The translations under genes were made by a program, and so were the position numbers. A stretch of DNA of 35,908 nt from Actinomycetes bacterium (lineage in GTDB: Bacteria; Actinomycetota; Actinomycetes; Actinomycetales; Dermabacteraceae). The notes under the pieces were generated by a model that worked only from the letters and a program-made list of their open reading frames with translations, ran no database searches and was not told where the DNA came from. This document shows positions 24,180 through 31,727 of this stretch, piece by piece. The stretch is taken from positions 1 through 35,908 of the forward strand of contig JAEWEZ010000104.1 of assembly GCA_023389045.1 (NCBI GenBank). The letters run 5' to 3'. The number at the start of each line of letters is the position of its first letter. Within the stretch, counting starts at the first letter, position 1.

Positions 24180-24829
24180 GCGCGTCCCGTCCCCAGAACT
24201 CTCATCCTCAGAACTCTCATCCTCAGAATGTCGAGCACCAGAGCGCCCGTCCCCTCAGCGCCCGTGACCGTCTGCGCACAGGCCTCGCCACGGTGCTGCT
24301 CTGGTTCGGTGCGGCTCTGCTCGTGGTGATGACGGCTCTTGTGCTGTACCAGGTGTTCACCCGCTATGTGCTGGGCAGTCCGGTGGCTTTCACCGAGGAA
24401 CTGGTGCGGTACGCCCTGGTCTGGCTGTCCTTCGTCGCTGGCTCCTATGCCTTCCTCAGTCGAGGGCATATGGCGCTGGTGATTGTGCGTGATCGTCTGC
24501 CGGTGCCGAGCCGACGTGCCCTCATGATCGCGATCGACGTGCTGGTTCTCGCGGTCGCGGTGCTGGTGCTGGGAATTGGTGGCGGCATGCTCGCCTGGGA
24601 GTCTCGCGGCACGACCTCTGCGCTGCTGGGTATTTCCCGAGGTCTTGTCTACCTCATCGTGCCCCTGGCGGGTGTGGCCATCGCGCTTGCGCAGGTTCTC
24701 AACATTCTCGATGACCTCGAGCGTCCCCTGGAGGAATCCCCGGCGCCCACCCCGTCGTCGGATGCCCATCCCTCATCGGAACCCGCTCCCTCCTCCACCC
24801 CTGAGGGACACACGAAGGAGACCCTGTGA
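24176..24829 (+). CDS. TRAP transporter small membrane subunit DctQ
   Basis: The 217-aa protein has four predicted membrane helices (about 42-62, 75-95, 115-140 and 155-178) and the DctQ signature around VFTRYVLGSPVAFTEEL, which fits the family. Both ends are unusual: residues 7-20 carry a QNSHP repeat and the last 40 residues are Pro/Ser/Glu-rich tail. It should pair with DctM to form the membrane part of the importer. The start overlaps dctP (ATGA) and the stop overlaps the dctM start region. Confidence 0.92.
   Translation: MSASRPQNSHPQNSHPQNVEHQSARPLSARDRLRTGLATVLLWFGAALLVVMTALVLYQVFTRYVLGSPVAFTEELVRYALVWLSFVAGSYAFLSRGHMALVIVRDRLPVPSRRALMIAIDVLVLAVAVLVLGIGGGMLAWESRGTTSALLGISRGLVYLIVPLAGVAIALAQVLNILDDLERPLEESPAPTPSSDAHPSSEPAPSSTPEGHTKETL
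24194..24229 (+). repeat. 15-bp in-frame tandem repeat at the start of dctQ
   Basis: CAGAACTCTCATCCT occurs at 24194-24208 and 24209-24223 and is followed by a partial third copy. It encodes QNSHP twice plus QN in the cytoplasmic N-terminus. Perfect identity suggests recent slippage; length could vary between strains. Confidence 0.85.
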
Positions 24830-26133
24830 TGGACCCGATCTTTGCTGCCGTCATCCTGTTTGGCACCTTCGCTGTTCTTCTCGCCGTCGGGGTGCCCATC
24901 TCCATTTCGATTCTGGTCTCAGCCTTCGGCACCGCACTGCTGATGCTCCCCTGGGGCGCGTCCACCTACGTGGTGGGCCAGCAGATGAGCATGGGCGTGG
25001 AGAGTTTCTCCCTGCTGGCTGTTCCCCTCTTCATCTTGGCCGGCAACATCATGAATAACGGTGGTATTGCCGGACGGCTCGTGGACCTCGCCCTGGTGAT
25101 TGCGGGGCGTGTGCCGGGCTCTCTCGCACACACCAATGTGATGGCCAACATGCTGTTCGGGGCGCTGTCCGGTTCGGCGGTGGCCTCGGCGGCCGCAATC
25201 GGTGGCACCCTGCATGAACGTCAGGAAAAGGAAGGGTACGACCCGGCCTACTCCACCTCGGTCAATATCGCTTCCGCCTCCACGGGTCTGCTGATCCCGC
25301 CGACCACCGCTGCCATCGTCTACTCCACCGTGGCCGGGGGAGTGAGCGTCTCGGCCCTGTTCATGGCCGGATACGTGCCGGGCATTTTGATGGGCCTGGT
25401 GGTGATGGTGATTGCCTTTGTGATCGCGCGCCGCCGCGGATACACCGGTTCGGACCGTGCCAGCGCCGGTCAGGCTCTGAAGGTGCTGTGGCGAGCGATT
25501 CCCTCGCTGCTCCTGGTGTTCGTGGTGGTGGGCGGCATCGTCGCGGGTATTTTCACCGCCACGGAGGGTGCGGCTGTTGCCGTGATCTACACCCTGGGCC
25601 TCTCCCTGCTGTACCGCTCCCTGGATAAGGCGGCGGTGCGGCAGATCGTGGAGCGCACCATCACCTCCACGGGTGTGGTCATGCTCCTGATCGCTGCCTC
25701 CTCGGCGATGTCCTGGGTGATGGCATTTAGCGGAATCCCCGGCGCCATTACCGATGCGCTCGTGGGCTTGACGCAATCGCCGGTGCTGATCCTCGCACTG
25801 ATGCTGGTGATCCTGCTGGCCGTGGGCACCTTCCTCGATATCACCCCGGCAATCCTGATCTTCACCCCGATCTTCCTGCCGATTGCGGAGGAAGTGGGTA
25901 TGCATCCGGTGCACTTCGGCATGGTGCTGATCCTGGCCATGTGCATTGGCACGATGACGCCGCCGGTGGGATCGGTGCTCTTCGTGGCTACGGGTGTCAC
26001 CGGAGTGTCCATTGAGCGTGTGGTTCCGCGTTTGCTGCCGTACTTCGCGGGCTTGATCCTCCTGCTGCTGGCAATCACCTATATTCCGGCGCTCTCCCTG
26101 GGCATTCCGGGCATGATGGGCCTCGTGGAATGA
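24829..26133 (+). CDS. TRAP transporter large membrane subunit DctM
   Basis: A 434-aa polytopic protein with about 12 hydrophobic segments, the sodium-solute symport channel of the TRAP importer. Family landmarks include VPLFILAGNIMNNGGIAGRL (about 62-81), the GSAVASAAAIGG and SASTGLLIPPT segments and the C-terminal FLDITPAILIFTPIFLP and TPPVGSVLF regions. AAGGAG precedes both a GTG at 24826 and the ATG at 24829; I prefer the ATG. Together with DctP and DctQ the transporter is complete, and the whole set is co-transcribed with GH31. Confidence 0.94.
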   Translation: MDPIFAAVILFGTFAVLLAVGVPISISILVSAFGTALLMLPWGASTYVVGQQMSMGVESFSLLAVPLFILAGNIMNNGGIAGRLVDLALVIAGRVPGSLAHTNVMANMLFGALSGSAVASAAAIGGTLHERQEKEGYDPAYSTSVNIASASTGLLIPPTTAAIVYSTVAGGVSVSALFMAGYVPGILMGLVVMVIAFVIARRRGYTGSDRASAGQALKVLWRAIPSLLLVFVVVGGIVAGIFTATEGAAVAVIYTLGLSLLYRSLDKAAVRQIVERTITSTGVVMLLIAASSAMSWVMAFSGIPGAITDALVGLTQSPVLILALMLVILLAVGTFLDITPAILIFTPIFLPIAEEVGMHPVHFGMVLILAMCIGTMTPPVGSVLFVATGVTGVSIERVVPRLLPYFAGLILLLLAITYIPALSLGIPGMMGLVE

Positions 26134-26135
26134 TC

Positions 26136-26152
26136 CGCGCCGTACAGGCGCG
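26136..26152 (+). terminator. Small hairpin between dctM and the AraC gene
   Basis: CGCGCC (26136-26141) pairs with GGCGCG (26147-26152) around the loop GTACA in the 52-base gap. There is no U-run, so it may be an attenuator or mRNA-stabilising element that lowers regulator expression rather than a full terminator. Confidence 0.3.
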
Positions 26153-26185
26153 TATCCCAGTGAGGACATCACAGCAGGGAGCGGA

Positions 26186-27088
26186 ATGATCGACGTGGCG
26201 GGCGGCCTCATGGCACAGGGCCGTGAGGTCGCCCTCGCCCGTGTGCAGGGCGTGGATGACAATATGGCGCGCCCGCACCGTCACGATCACGTGGAGATAT
26301 ACCTGCTGGAAGAGGGGCGACGCGAGCACCATTCGCAGGGGCGCGTTTATCGGATTGCGGCCCCGGAAGTGATTGTGTTTCCCCCGGGAAACGAGCATTT
26401 TTCTCGCTCCGCACCGGGGGAGATGTTCCGCCGCACCGTGGTGTATGCACGGCCGGAGGCTGTGCTGTACCCGTGGCTGCGGGAGCACTATGCGGAGCGG
26501 ATCCGGGTGATCCGCCCACGGGGCACGGGATTGGCTCAGATCCGTGCCTGCGTGGAAGAAATGCTCCACGCGCAGGAAGCGTTGGGTGCGCAGTCGGGTG
26601 ATGAGCTGCGCCTACAAACCACCCGTCTGCTCCTGATGCTGGCGCGGGAGGAAGAGTTCGATGCAGCCGACGAGGCACGCGGGGATCGCATTTCCCGAGT
26701 GCTCGACTATCTGCATGTGCACTACACAGAGCACATCGATCTCGGTGCGCTGGCGCAGTTGTTCTTCGTGTCGCCTCATCATTTGGCCCGGGAGTTCCGA
26801 CGGCGCACCGGCTCGAGCATCATCGGCTATGTGAACGCCCTGCGTGTGGATCAGGCGCAGCGGCTTTTGCATGAGACCGATCTGACGGTTGCGGAGATTG
26901 CGCAGCAGGTGGGGTGCGGGACGAGAGCGCATTTTCATCGCATCTTCCGTGCTTACACCGGGCGCACACCCCGGCAGGTGAGGGCAGAACGCCCGGGGCT
27001 GTCATCGGCGGATACGGGGGTGAGGGCTGACGGGGCAGTGCTCCGTGTCGGACCCCTGGGGGACAATAGCGGGCGTGAACCACACTGA
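26186..27088 (+). CDS. AraC-family transcriptional regulator with cupin sensor domain
   Basis: A 300-aa regulator. Residues about 25-80 form an AraC-type cupin (HRHDHVEIYLLEEG, then FPPGNEHFS) expected to bind a small molecule, probably the sugar or sugar acid handled by this operon. Two helix-turn-helix motifs lie in the C-terminal part: LGALAQLFFVSPHHLAREF and LTVAEIAQQVGCGTRAHFHRIF, followed by the TPRQVR family end. It starts at ATG 26186 after GGGAG, 52 bases downstream of dctM, so it is likely the local activator of the GH31-TRAP genes. Its last 14 bases overlap the ligA start chosen here. Confidence 0.9.
   Translation: MIDVAGGLMAQGREVALARVQGVDDNMARPHRHDHVEIYLLEEGRREHHSQGRVYRIAAPEVIVFPPGNEHFSRSAPGEMFRRTVVYARPEAVLYPWLREHYAERIRVIRPRGTGLAQIRACVEEMLHAQEALGAQSGDELRLQTTRLLLMLAREEEFDAADEARGDRISRVLDYLHVHYTEHIDLGALAQLFFVSPHHLAREFRRRTGSSIIGYVNALRVDQAQRLLHETDLTVAEIAQQVGCGTRAHFHRIFRAYTGRTPRQVRAERPGLSSADTGVRADGAVLRVGPLGDNSGREPH
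27062..27067 (+). promoter_or_regulatory. Probable -10 element (GACAAT) of a leaderless ligA transcript
   Basis: GACAAT inside the end of the AraC gene lies 7 bases before the GTG at 27075, and no ribosome-binding site is present in between. This spacing is typical of leaderless mRNAs in actinobacteria. Confidence 0.5.
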
Positions 27089-29501
27089 TAGTGCCCCCGC
27101 GGAGACGACGCCCGAGCATGCCGTTGATAGCGATGTTGCCGTTGATAGCGATACTGCCGAGGCGCAGCAGCGCATGGCGGAACTGGCCGCACGTATCGAA
27201 CAGGCGCGCCTGGAGTACTACGAGCATGACGCCCCCACGCTGAGCGATGCCGAGTACGACGCTCTCGAGCAGGAACTGCGGGCTTTAGAGAAGGAACACC
27301 CGCAGCTCGCTCGCGAGGATTCACCCACTCGCACGGTGGGCGGTGGAGTGGCCGCCGGTTTCACCCCGGTGGAGCATCCCAGCCGCATGATGAGCCTGGA
27401 CAACGCCTTTTCCCCCGAAGAGGTGGATGCCTGGGCGCAGCGTGCCCGGGAGCAGCTACCGGGCAGCGAGATTGTGTTCCTCACGGAGCTCAAGATCGAC
27501 GGTTTGGCGATCGACCTGGTGTACGAAGACGGTGTTCTGGTGCGCGGGGTGACGCGTGGAGACGGTCGCGTGGGGGAGGACGTCACCGCCAATATCCGCA
27601 CGATCGACTCGATTCCGCATCGCCTGAACACTGAGAACCCGCCGGCGCTGCTGGAAGTGCGGGGCGAAGTGTTTTACCCGACCGCCGAGTTCGAGACTCT
27701 GAATGAGGAGCGCCGGGAGGCGGGCCTCGCGGAGTTCGCGAATCCGCGCAACACGGCGGCAGGGTCCCTGCGCCAAAAGGATCCGGCAGTCACGGCCTCG
27801 CGCGCTCTCGCCGCTTACGTGCACGGTATTGGCGTGCACGATGGCGTGCAGGTGCGCACCCAGTCGGGGATCTATGAGCAGCTCGCAGACTGGGGGCTTC
27901 CCACTTCGCCGCACTGGCGGGTGCTGGACAGCCTGGAGCAGGTGCACGCTTTTATTGAGCAGCACGGCGGTTCTCACCGTCACGATCTGGAACATGAGAT
28001 CGACGGGATCGTGGTCAAGATCGACGATCTCGCTCAGCAGCGGGCTCTCGGCGCGACCTCCCGTGCACCCCGCTGGGCGATCGCCTACAAGTACCCGCCG
28101 GAGGAAGTCACCACCACCCTGCTCGACATTCAGGTGCAGGTGGGCCGCACCGGTCGCGTGACTCCCTTCGGGGTGATGGAACCGGTGAAGGTGGCGGGCT
28201 CCACGGTCGCTAAAGCTACCCTGCATAACCAGTTCGATGTGCAGCGCAAGGGTGTGCTGATCGGAGACACGATCATCCTGCGCAAAGCCGGGGATGTGAT
28301 CCCCGAAATTTTGGGCCCGGTCGAGGCCCGCCGTGACGGCACCGAACGCCCCTTCGAGATGCCCCGTGAATGCCCCTCCTGCGGCACCCCGATCCGTCCC
28401 GAAAAGGAAGGCGATAAGGACTGGCGCTGCCCCAATGCCAAGGACTGCCCCGCCCAGGTCACCGGGCGCGTCGAACATGCCGCCTCCCGCGGCGCCTTCG
28501 ATATTGAATCCCTGGGGGAGGAGACGGCGATCGCCCTGACCGATCCGGACCGTCGGCGGGAAGAAGCGCTCGCCGCACTCCGTGCCGGGCATGCCATCCA
28601 CCTGCCGATCCGCAGCGCGGAGGATCTCCAGGACCCGGCCTTTGCCGTCTTGAAGAACGGTCGCGTGGCGGAAGATAACGACGGTGTGCCGGTGCTGCGG
28701 ATTACCCACGAAGACGATCCAGCGCTCCCAGCCCCGCAGGAACCGGTGGTGAGGATCGGGGAGAACCTTTTCGACCTCACCGTCGATGATCTGCGCGATG
28801 TCTTCGTCTACCAGCCAGAACGCCGTGACGGCGAGATGACGGGGGACTGGCGGATCAGCCCCGCCTTCTGGACCCGGCCGGTGTGGCGCTACTACAAGAC
28901 CAGCGGGGCCTGGAAACAGGTCGGCACGGAAAGCCCGAATGCGACCACCGACACGCTAATGAAGGAACTGGAGACCAAGCGGGACCAGCCGCTCTGGCGC
29001 GTTCTCGTGGCGCTGTCGATCCGTCATGTGGGTCCGACGGCGGCTCGCTCCCTGGCCACCGCCTACGGGTCGATGCAGGCGATCCGAGAGGCAAGCGTGG
29101 AGGAACTTTCCGAAACCGACGGGGTTGGCCCGACCATCGCCCAGTCCATTGCCGAGTGGTTCAGCGTGGACTGGCACCGAGACCTCGTTGAGGCCTGGGA
29201 ACGCTCCGGTGTGCGAATGGCCGATGAGGTGGAGGAAGGCTTCGTGAAAACCCTGGAGGGGATCACCGTCGTGGTCACCGGCGGCCTGGAAGGCTTTACC
29301 CGCGACGGCGCCAAGGAAGCGATCATCTCCCGGGGCGGGAAAGCCTCCGGTTCGGTCTCCAAGAAAACCCATTTCGTGGTGGTTGGGGAGAATGCCGGAT
29401 CAAAGGCCGATAAGGCGCGTGACCTCGGGATCCCGATGCTTGATGAAGACGGGTTCGTTGCGCTGCTGGAGGGCGGCCCCGAGGCGGTCAGCACCGACTG
29501 A
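27075..29501 (+). CDS. ligA: NAD-dependent DNA ligase LigA
   Basis: Essential replicative ligase, 808 aa from GTG 27075. Domains in order: Ia (about 28-100, YYEHDAPTLSDAEYD), adenylation domain with the AMP-lysine K140 in ELKIDGLA, OB fold (about 330-425), zinc finger C433, C436, C452, C458, helix-hairpin-helix region and a BRCT domain (about 725-800). Between the first HhH segment (DIESLGEE near 476) and LWRVLVALSIRHVG (from 640) there are about 160 residues where E. coli LigA has about 60; insertions here are known in Micrococcales ligases, but this one is long. An earlier GTG at 27045 would add 10 residues; the -10 element argues for 27075. Housekeeping function, transcribed from its own promoter within the AraC gene. 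Confidence 0.95.
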   Translation: MNHTDSAPAETTPEHAVDSDVAVDSDTAEAQQRMAELAARIEQARLEYYEHDAPTLSDAEYDALEQELRALEKEHPQLAREDSPTRTVGGGVAAGFTPVEHPSRMMSLDNAFSPEEVDAWAQRAREQLPGSEIVFLTELKIDGLAIDLVYEDGVLVRGVTRGDGRVGEDVTANIRTIDSIPHRLNTENPPALLEVRGEVFYPTAEFETLNEERREAGLAEFANPRNTAAGSLRQKDPAVTASRALAAYVHGIGVHDGVQVRTQSGIYEQLADWGLPTSPHWRVLDSLEQVHAFIEQHGGSHRHDLEHEIDGIVVKIDDLAQQRALGATSRAPRWAIAYKYPPEEVTTTLLDIQVQVGRTGRVTPFGVMEPVKVAGSTVAKATLHNQFDVQRKGVLIGDTIILRKAGDVIPEILGPVEARRDGTERPFEMPRECPSCGTPIRPEKEGDKDWRCPNAKDCPAQVTGRVEHAASRGAFDIESLGEETAIALTDPDRRREEALAALRAGHAIHLPIRSAEDLQDPAFAVLKNGRVAEDNDGVPVLRITHEDDPALPAPQEPVVRIGENLFDLTVDDLRDVFVYQPERRDGEMTGDWRISPAFWTRPVWRYYKTSGAWKQVGTESPNATTDTLMKELETKRDQPLWRVLVALSIRHVGPTAARSLATAYGSMQAIREASVEELSETDGVGPTIAQSIAEWFSVDWHRDLVEAWERSGVRMADEVEEGFVKTLEGITVVVTGGLEGFTRDGAKEAIISRGGKASGSVSKKTHFVVVGENAGSKADKARDLGIPMLDEDGFVALLEGGPEAVSTD

Positions 29502-29528
29502 CCGCATCCCGCTCGGGTGCCATGAGAT

Positions 29529-29542
29529 GCATGGCGCCATGC
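29529..29542. repeat. Perfect 14-bp palindrome downstream of ligA
   Basis: GCATGGCGCCATGC is fully self-complementary and lies 27 bases after the ligA stop. It could be an operator for the riboflavin unit or part of the ligA 3' end. A longer bulged hairpin follows at 29553-29583. Apart from these, 29502-29604 holds no gene. Confidence 0.6.
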
Positions 29543-29552
29543 CCCCTGCTGT

Positions 29553-29583
29553 GCCGGGATCTGTGCCGCGCAGATGCCCTGGC
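29553..29583 (+). terminator. Bulged hairpin after ligA, possible terminator
   Basis: GCC-GGG-ATCTG (29553-29563) pairs with CAGAT-CCC-GGC (29571-29583) with single-base bulges at G29576 and T29580 and a 7-base loop. No U-tract follows. It would separate ligA from the riboswitch transcript. Confidence 0.35.
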
Positions 29584-29590
29584 GCAGTGG

Positions 29591-29596
29591 TAGCCT
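29591..29596 (+). promoter_or_regulatory. Possible -10 element (TAGCCT) for the riboswitch transcript
   Basis: TAGCCT fits TANNNT and lies 9 bases before the first base of the aptamer P1 helix, so transcription would start just at or before the aptamer. No clear -35 is seen. Confidence 0.4.
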
Positions 29597-29604
29597 CGGA
29601 AGCA

Positions 29605-29739
29605 CGTATTCCGGGGTCGGTGAAAGTCCGAACCGGCGGTGATAGCCCGCGACCCTGACGGTAAGGCTCTGGCCTGACCCGACGGCTGACTCGGTGAAAT
29701 TCCGAGGCCGACAGTCACAGTCTGGATGGGAGGAATGCG
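29605..29739 (+). promoter_or_regulatory. FMN riboswitch (RFN element)
   Basis: The conserved core of the RFN aptamer is easily read: GGGGTCGGTGAAAGTCC, then CCGGCGGTGATAGCCCGCGACCC, a variable arm, CGGTGAAATTCCGAGGCCG, ACAGTCACAGTCTGGATGGG and AGGA. P1 is formed by CGTATTCC (29605-29612) and GGAATGCG (29732-29739), eight pairs with one G-U. It binds flavin mononucleotide and in this class represses riboflavin synthesis or uptake genes. Here it precedes ribX and ribY. The expression platform to the start codon is about 75 bases and shows two hairpins but no U-tract, pointing to control of translation. Confidence 0.96.
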
Positions 29740-29745
29740 ATTGGT

Positions 29746-29775
29746 GCGCTGCGCCATCCATGGGATGGCGGGCGC
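29746..29775 (+). promoter_or_regulatory. Expression-platform hairpin downstream of the FMN aptamer
   Basis: CGCCATCC (29752-29759) pairs perfectly with GGATGGCG (29763-29770) around a 3-base loop and extends with GCGC/GCGC (29746-29749 with 29772-29775). Its place right after P1 suggests that it takes part in the switch, but its alternate pairing partner is not clear. Confidence 0.5.
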
Positions 29776-29784
29776 GTCTGTCGT

Positions 29785-29814
29785 CACCCCGGTGCTCGAG
29801 GAAGGAGCCGGGTG
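29785..29814 (+). promoter_or_regulatory. Hairpin covering the ribX ribosome-binding site
   Basis: CACCC (29785-29789) pairs with GGGTG (29810-29814), GG (29791-29792) with CC (29808-29809) and CTC (29795-29797) with GAG (29805-29807). The paired and loop bases include the AAGGAG ribosome-binding site (29802-29807) and the first base of the GTG start, so folding would block initiation. Confidence 0.5.
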
Positions 29815-30737
29815 TGACCGGACTACTGATGGATCCGCAGGAAGACCTGCGCACGATCCCGTCTTCCCCGACCATCGCATCGTCTCTGCCGGCGCAGGCG
29901 GGGGAGGGCCCGACGCCCTTTCATCCTCCGCGCAGCCAGCACGATGCACAGCGTGTCGGGTCCCCTGAACCAACGGCGTCGCGCATGCCGCGTGCGAAGC
30001 GCCACGCCGAGTGGTGGAGCCCGGTGGCAGCGCTCGCCGGAGTGATCGCCGTCTGGGCGATCGCTGCGCTGATCGTGCCACCCTTGCTGCTCCCCGCCCC
30101 CTGGGCGGTGGGGGAGCGACTCATCGCTCAGCTCCGCAGCGGCATCACCGCCCAGTACCTCTGGCCCACGGTGCTCCCGGCCCTCGGGGGACTCGCGGCA
30201 GCAATCATCGTCTCGTTCCTGCTCGCCATCGCGGTGGTGCGTTCGCGGGTCCTCTCGCGCGTGATGGAACCGTGGATTGCTCTCTCGCAGACGGTGCCGC
30301 TGGTGGCTATCGCCCCGGTGCTTGTGCTCTGGATGGGCTACGGGGCGGTGCCGATCGCGGTTCTCTGCGCGATCATTGCCTTCTTCCCCATGGTCACGAC
30401 GATGATCGTGGCGCTGCGCGGCGTGGACCGCACAGTGCGGGAGCACGCCCAGCTGGATGGGGCGAGCGCCCTGCAGATGCTCGCGCATGTGGATGTGCCG
30501 ATCGCTTTGCCGGGCATCCTCGCCGGTGTGCGCTCGGGTGCTGTGCTCGCCATGACCGGCGCTGTGGTCGGGGAAATGGTGATGGGTGGACGGGGCCTCG
30601 GCACCCTGCTGACGTTGTCGCGCCAGGCCTCCGACACGATCGGAGTGTTCACCGTGATCGTCTGGATCTCTCTGGTGGCGATGGTGCTGTACGCGGTGGC
30701 AACGGTGGCGATGCGGCGTGCAGCCGCAGCGCTGTGA
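29814..30737 (+). CDS. ribX: Riboflavin ABC transporter permease RibX
   Basis: Membrane permease (307 aa from GTG 29814, AAGGAG at 29802-29807). A disordered 60-residue N-terminus is followed by about six membrane helices of the nitrate/taurine/thiamine-precursor type, with the cytoplasmic EAA-like loop DGASALQMLAHVDVPIALPG that docks an ATPase. By fold alone it could be an ABC permease for thiamine precursors or taurine, but the FMN riboswitch and the following ThiY-like binding protein fit the RibXY riboflavin importers described in Actinobacteria and Chloroflexi. No ATPase gene is present nearby, which is usual for ribXY; it must share one encoded elsewhere. Confidence 0.85.
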   Translation: MTGLLMDPQEDLRTIPSSPTIASSLPAQAGEGPTPFHPPRSQHDAQRVGSPEPTASRMPRAKRHAEWWSPVAALAGVIAVWAIAALIVPPLLLPAPWAVGERLIAQLRSGITAQYLWPTVLPALGGLAAAIIVSFLLAIAVVRSRVLSRVMEPWIALSQTVPLVAIAPVLVLWMGYGAVPIAVLCAIIAFFPMVTTMIVALRGVDRTVREHAQLDGASALQMLAHVDVPIALPGILAGVRSGAVLAMTGAVVGEMVMGGRGLGTLLTLSRQASDTIGVFTVIVWISLVAMVLYAVATVAMRRAAAAL

Positions 30738-30749
30738 GGTGGGCGCACG

Positions 30750-31724
30750 ATGACCACGCAACCTAAGCGAAAGATGCCCACTCGCCGCCGCCTGCTCACC
30801 GGGGCAGGCACGCTCGCTGCCCTGAGCGGTGTGGGCCTCAGCCCGTTCGCGCTGAGCTCCTGCTCGATGACCGAGAGGGAATCCGCGGGGGCCGACGCCG
30901 TAACCGTCGGGCTCACCTACATCCCCAATGTGCAGTTCTGCGCCTTCTACCTGGCCGTTCAGAAGGGACTGTTTGGGGATCTCAAGGTCACGCTCCGCCA
31001 CCACGGTGAACAGGAGGGGCTTTTTGAGGCGCTGCGTCTGGGCCGGGAAGACGTCGTCTTCGCCTCCGCCGATGAAGCCCTTGTGGCCGGGGGACTTTCG
31101 ACGATTGCGACCAGCTATCAGCGCTATCCCGCTGAGGTGATGATCGCGCAGAAGGGCGTGCGCCTCGAGGACCTGCGCGGCAAAACCCTCGGCGTGCCAG
31201 GCCGTTTTGGCTCCTCCTACTTCGCGGCGCTCCTGGCGCTGCACACCGCCGGTTTGACCGAGCAGGACGTCACCCTGACCGAGATCGGGTACACGGCGGT
31301 TGCTGCACTCACCACCGGCAAGGTCGACGCGATCATCGGCTTCACAAATAACGAACTCGTGCAGCTGCGGGGCGAAGGCCTGGAGGTGACCTCGCTGCCG
31401 GTAGCACCGGAGCAGACGCTCGTGGGGCCGAGTCTCGTGGTGCTGCCCGAACGGGCCAAGGACCCGGCTCTCGCGGTGATCGTGGACGGAATGCTCGAGG
31501 CGGAAAAGCAGGTGGTTGCGGATTTGGATGCGGCCTTGGAGGCGACGGCCCAGCAGGTTCCTGCCCTGGCTGATCCAGTGCAGCGGGAGAATGCAGCCAA
31601 GGTGCTGGAGGCGACGATCGCCCTGTGGCATGACCCGGCCGGGCAGCTCAGCGTTTCCGTTGATGCGGAGGCGATGACGCGGATGGAGTCGTTCCTGCGT
31701 GGCGCGGGAGTGCTGACCGCCTGA
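30750..31724 (+). CDS. ribY: Riboflavin ABC transporter binding lipoprotein RibY
   Basis: A 324-aa NMT1/ThiY-type solute-binding protein. The Tat motif TRRRLL (11-16), hydrophobic core and lipobox LSSC with C38 make it a membrane-tethered lipoprotein. The mature part starts VTVGLTYIPNVQFCAFYLAVQKGLF and shows the family order with KTLGVPGRFGSSYF and KVDAIIGFTNNE. It lies 12 bases after ribX with GAGGTGGG before the ATG, in the same riboswitch-controlled transcript. Expected to capture riboflavin at the cell surface for RibX. It ends 3 bases from the converging helicase gene. Confidence 0.86.
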   Translation: MTTQPKRKMPTRRRLLTGAGTLAALSGVGLSPFALSSCSMTERESAGADAVTVGLTYIPNVQFCAFYLAVQKGLFGDLKVTLRHHGEQEGLFEALRLGREDVVFASADEALVAGGLSTIATSYQRYPAEVMIAQKGVRLEDLRGKTLGVPGRFGSSYFAALLALHTAGLTEQDVTLTEIGYTAVAALTTGKVDAIIGFTNNELVQLRGEGLEVTSLPVAPEQTLVGPSLVVLPERAKDPALAVIVDGMLEAEKQVVADLDAALEATAQQVPALADPVQRENAAKVLEATIALWHDPAGQLSVSVDAEAMTRMESFLRGAGVLTA

Positions 31725-31727
31725 GGC

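Noticed and set aside
19426..27088. Mobile element or genomic island with integrase
   Set aside because: No integrase, transposase, tRNA or flanking direct repeat was found, and base composition looks like the neighbours; only the gene order suggests insertion.
29814..31724. Thiamine-precursor or taurine ABC transporter
   Set aside because: The folds would allow it, but the adjacent FMN riboswitch and lack of an ATPase fit RibXY better.
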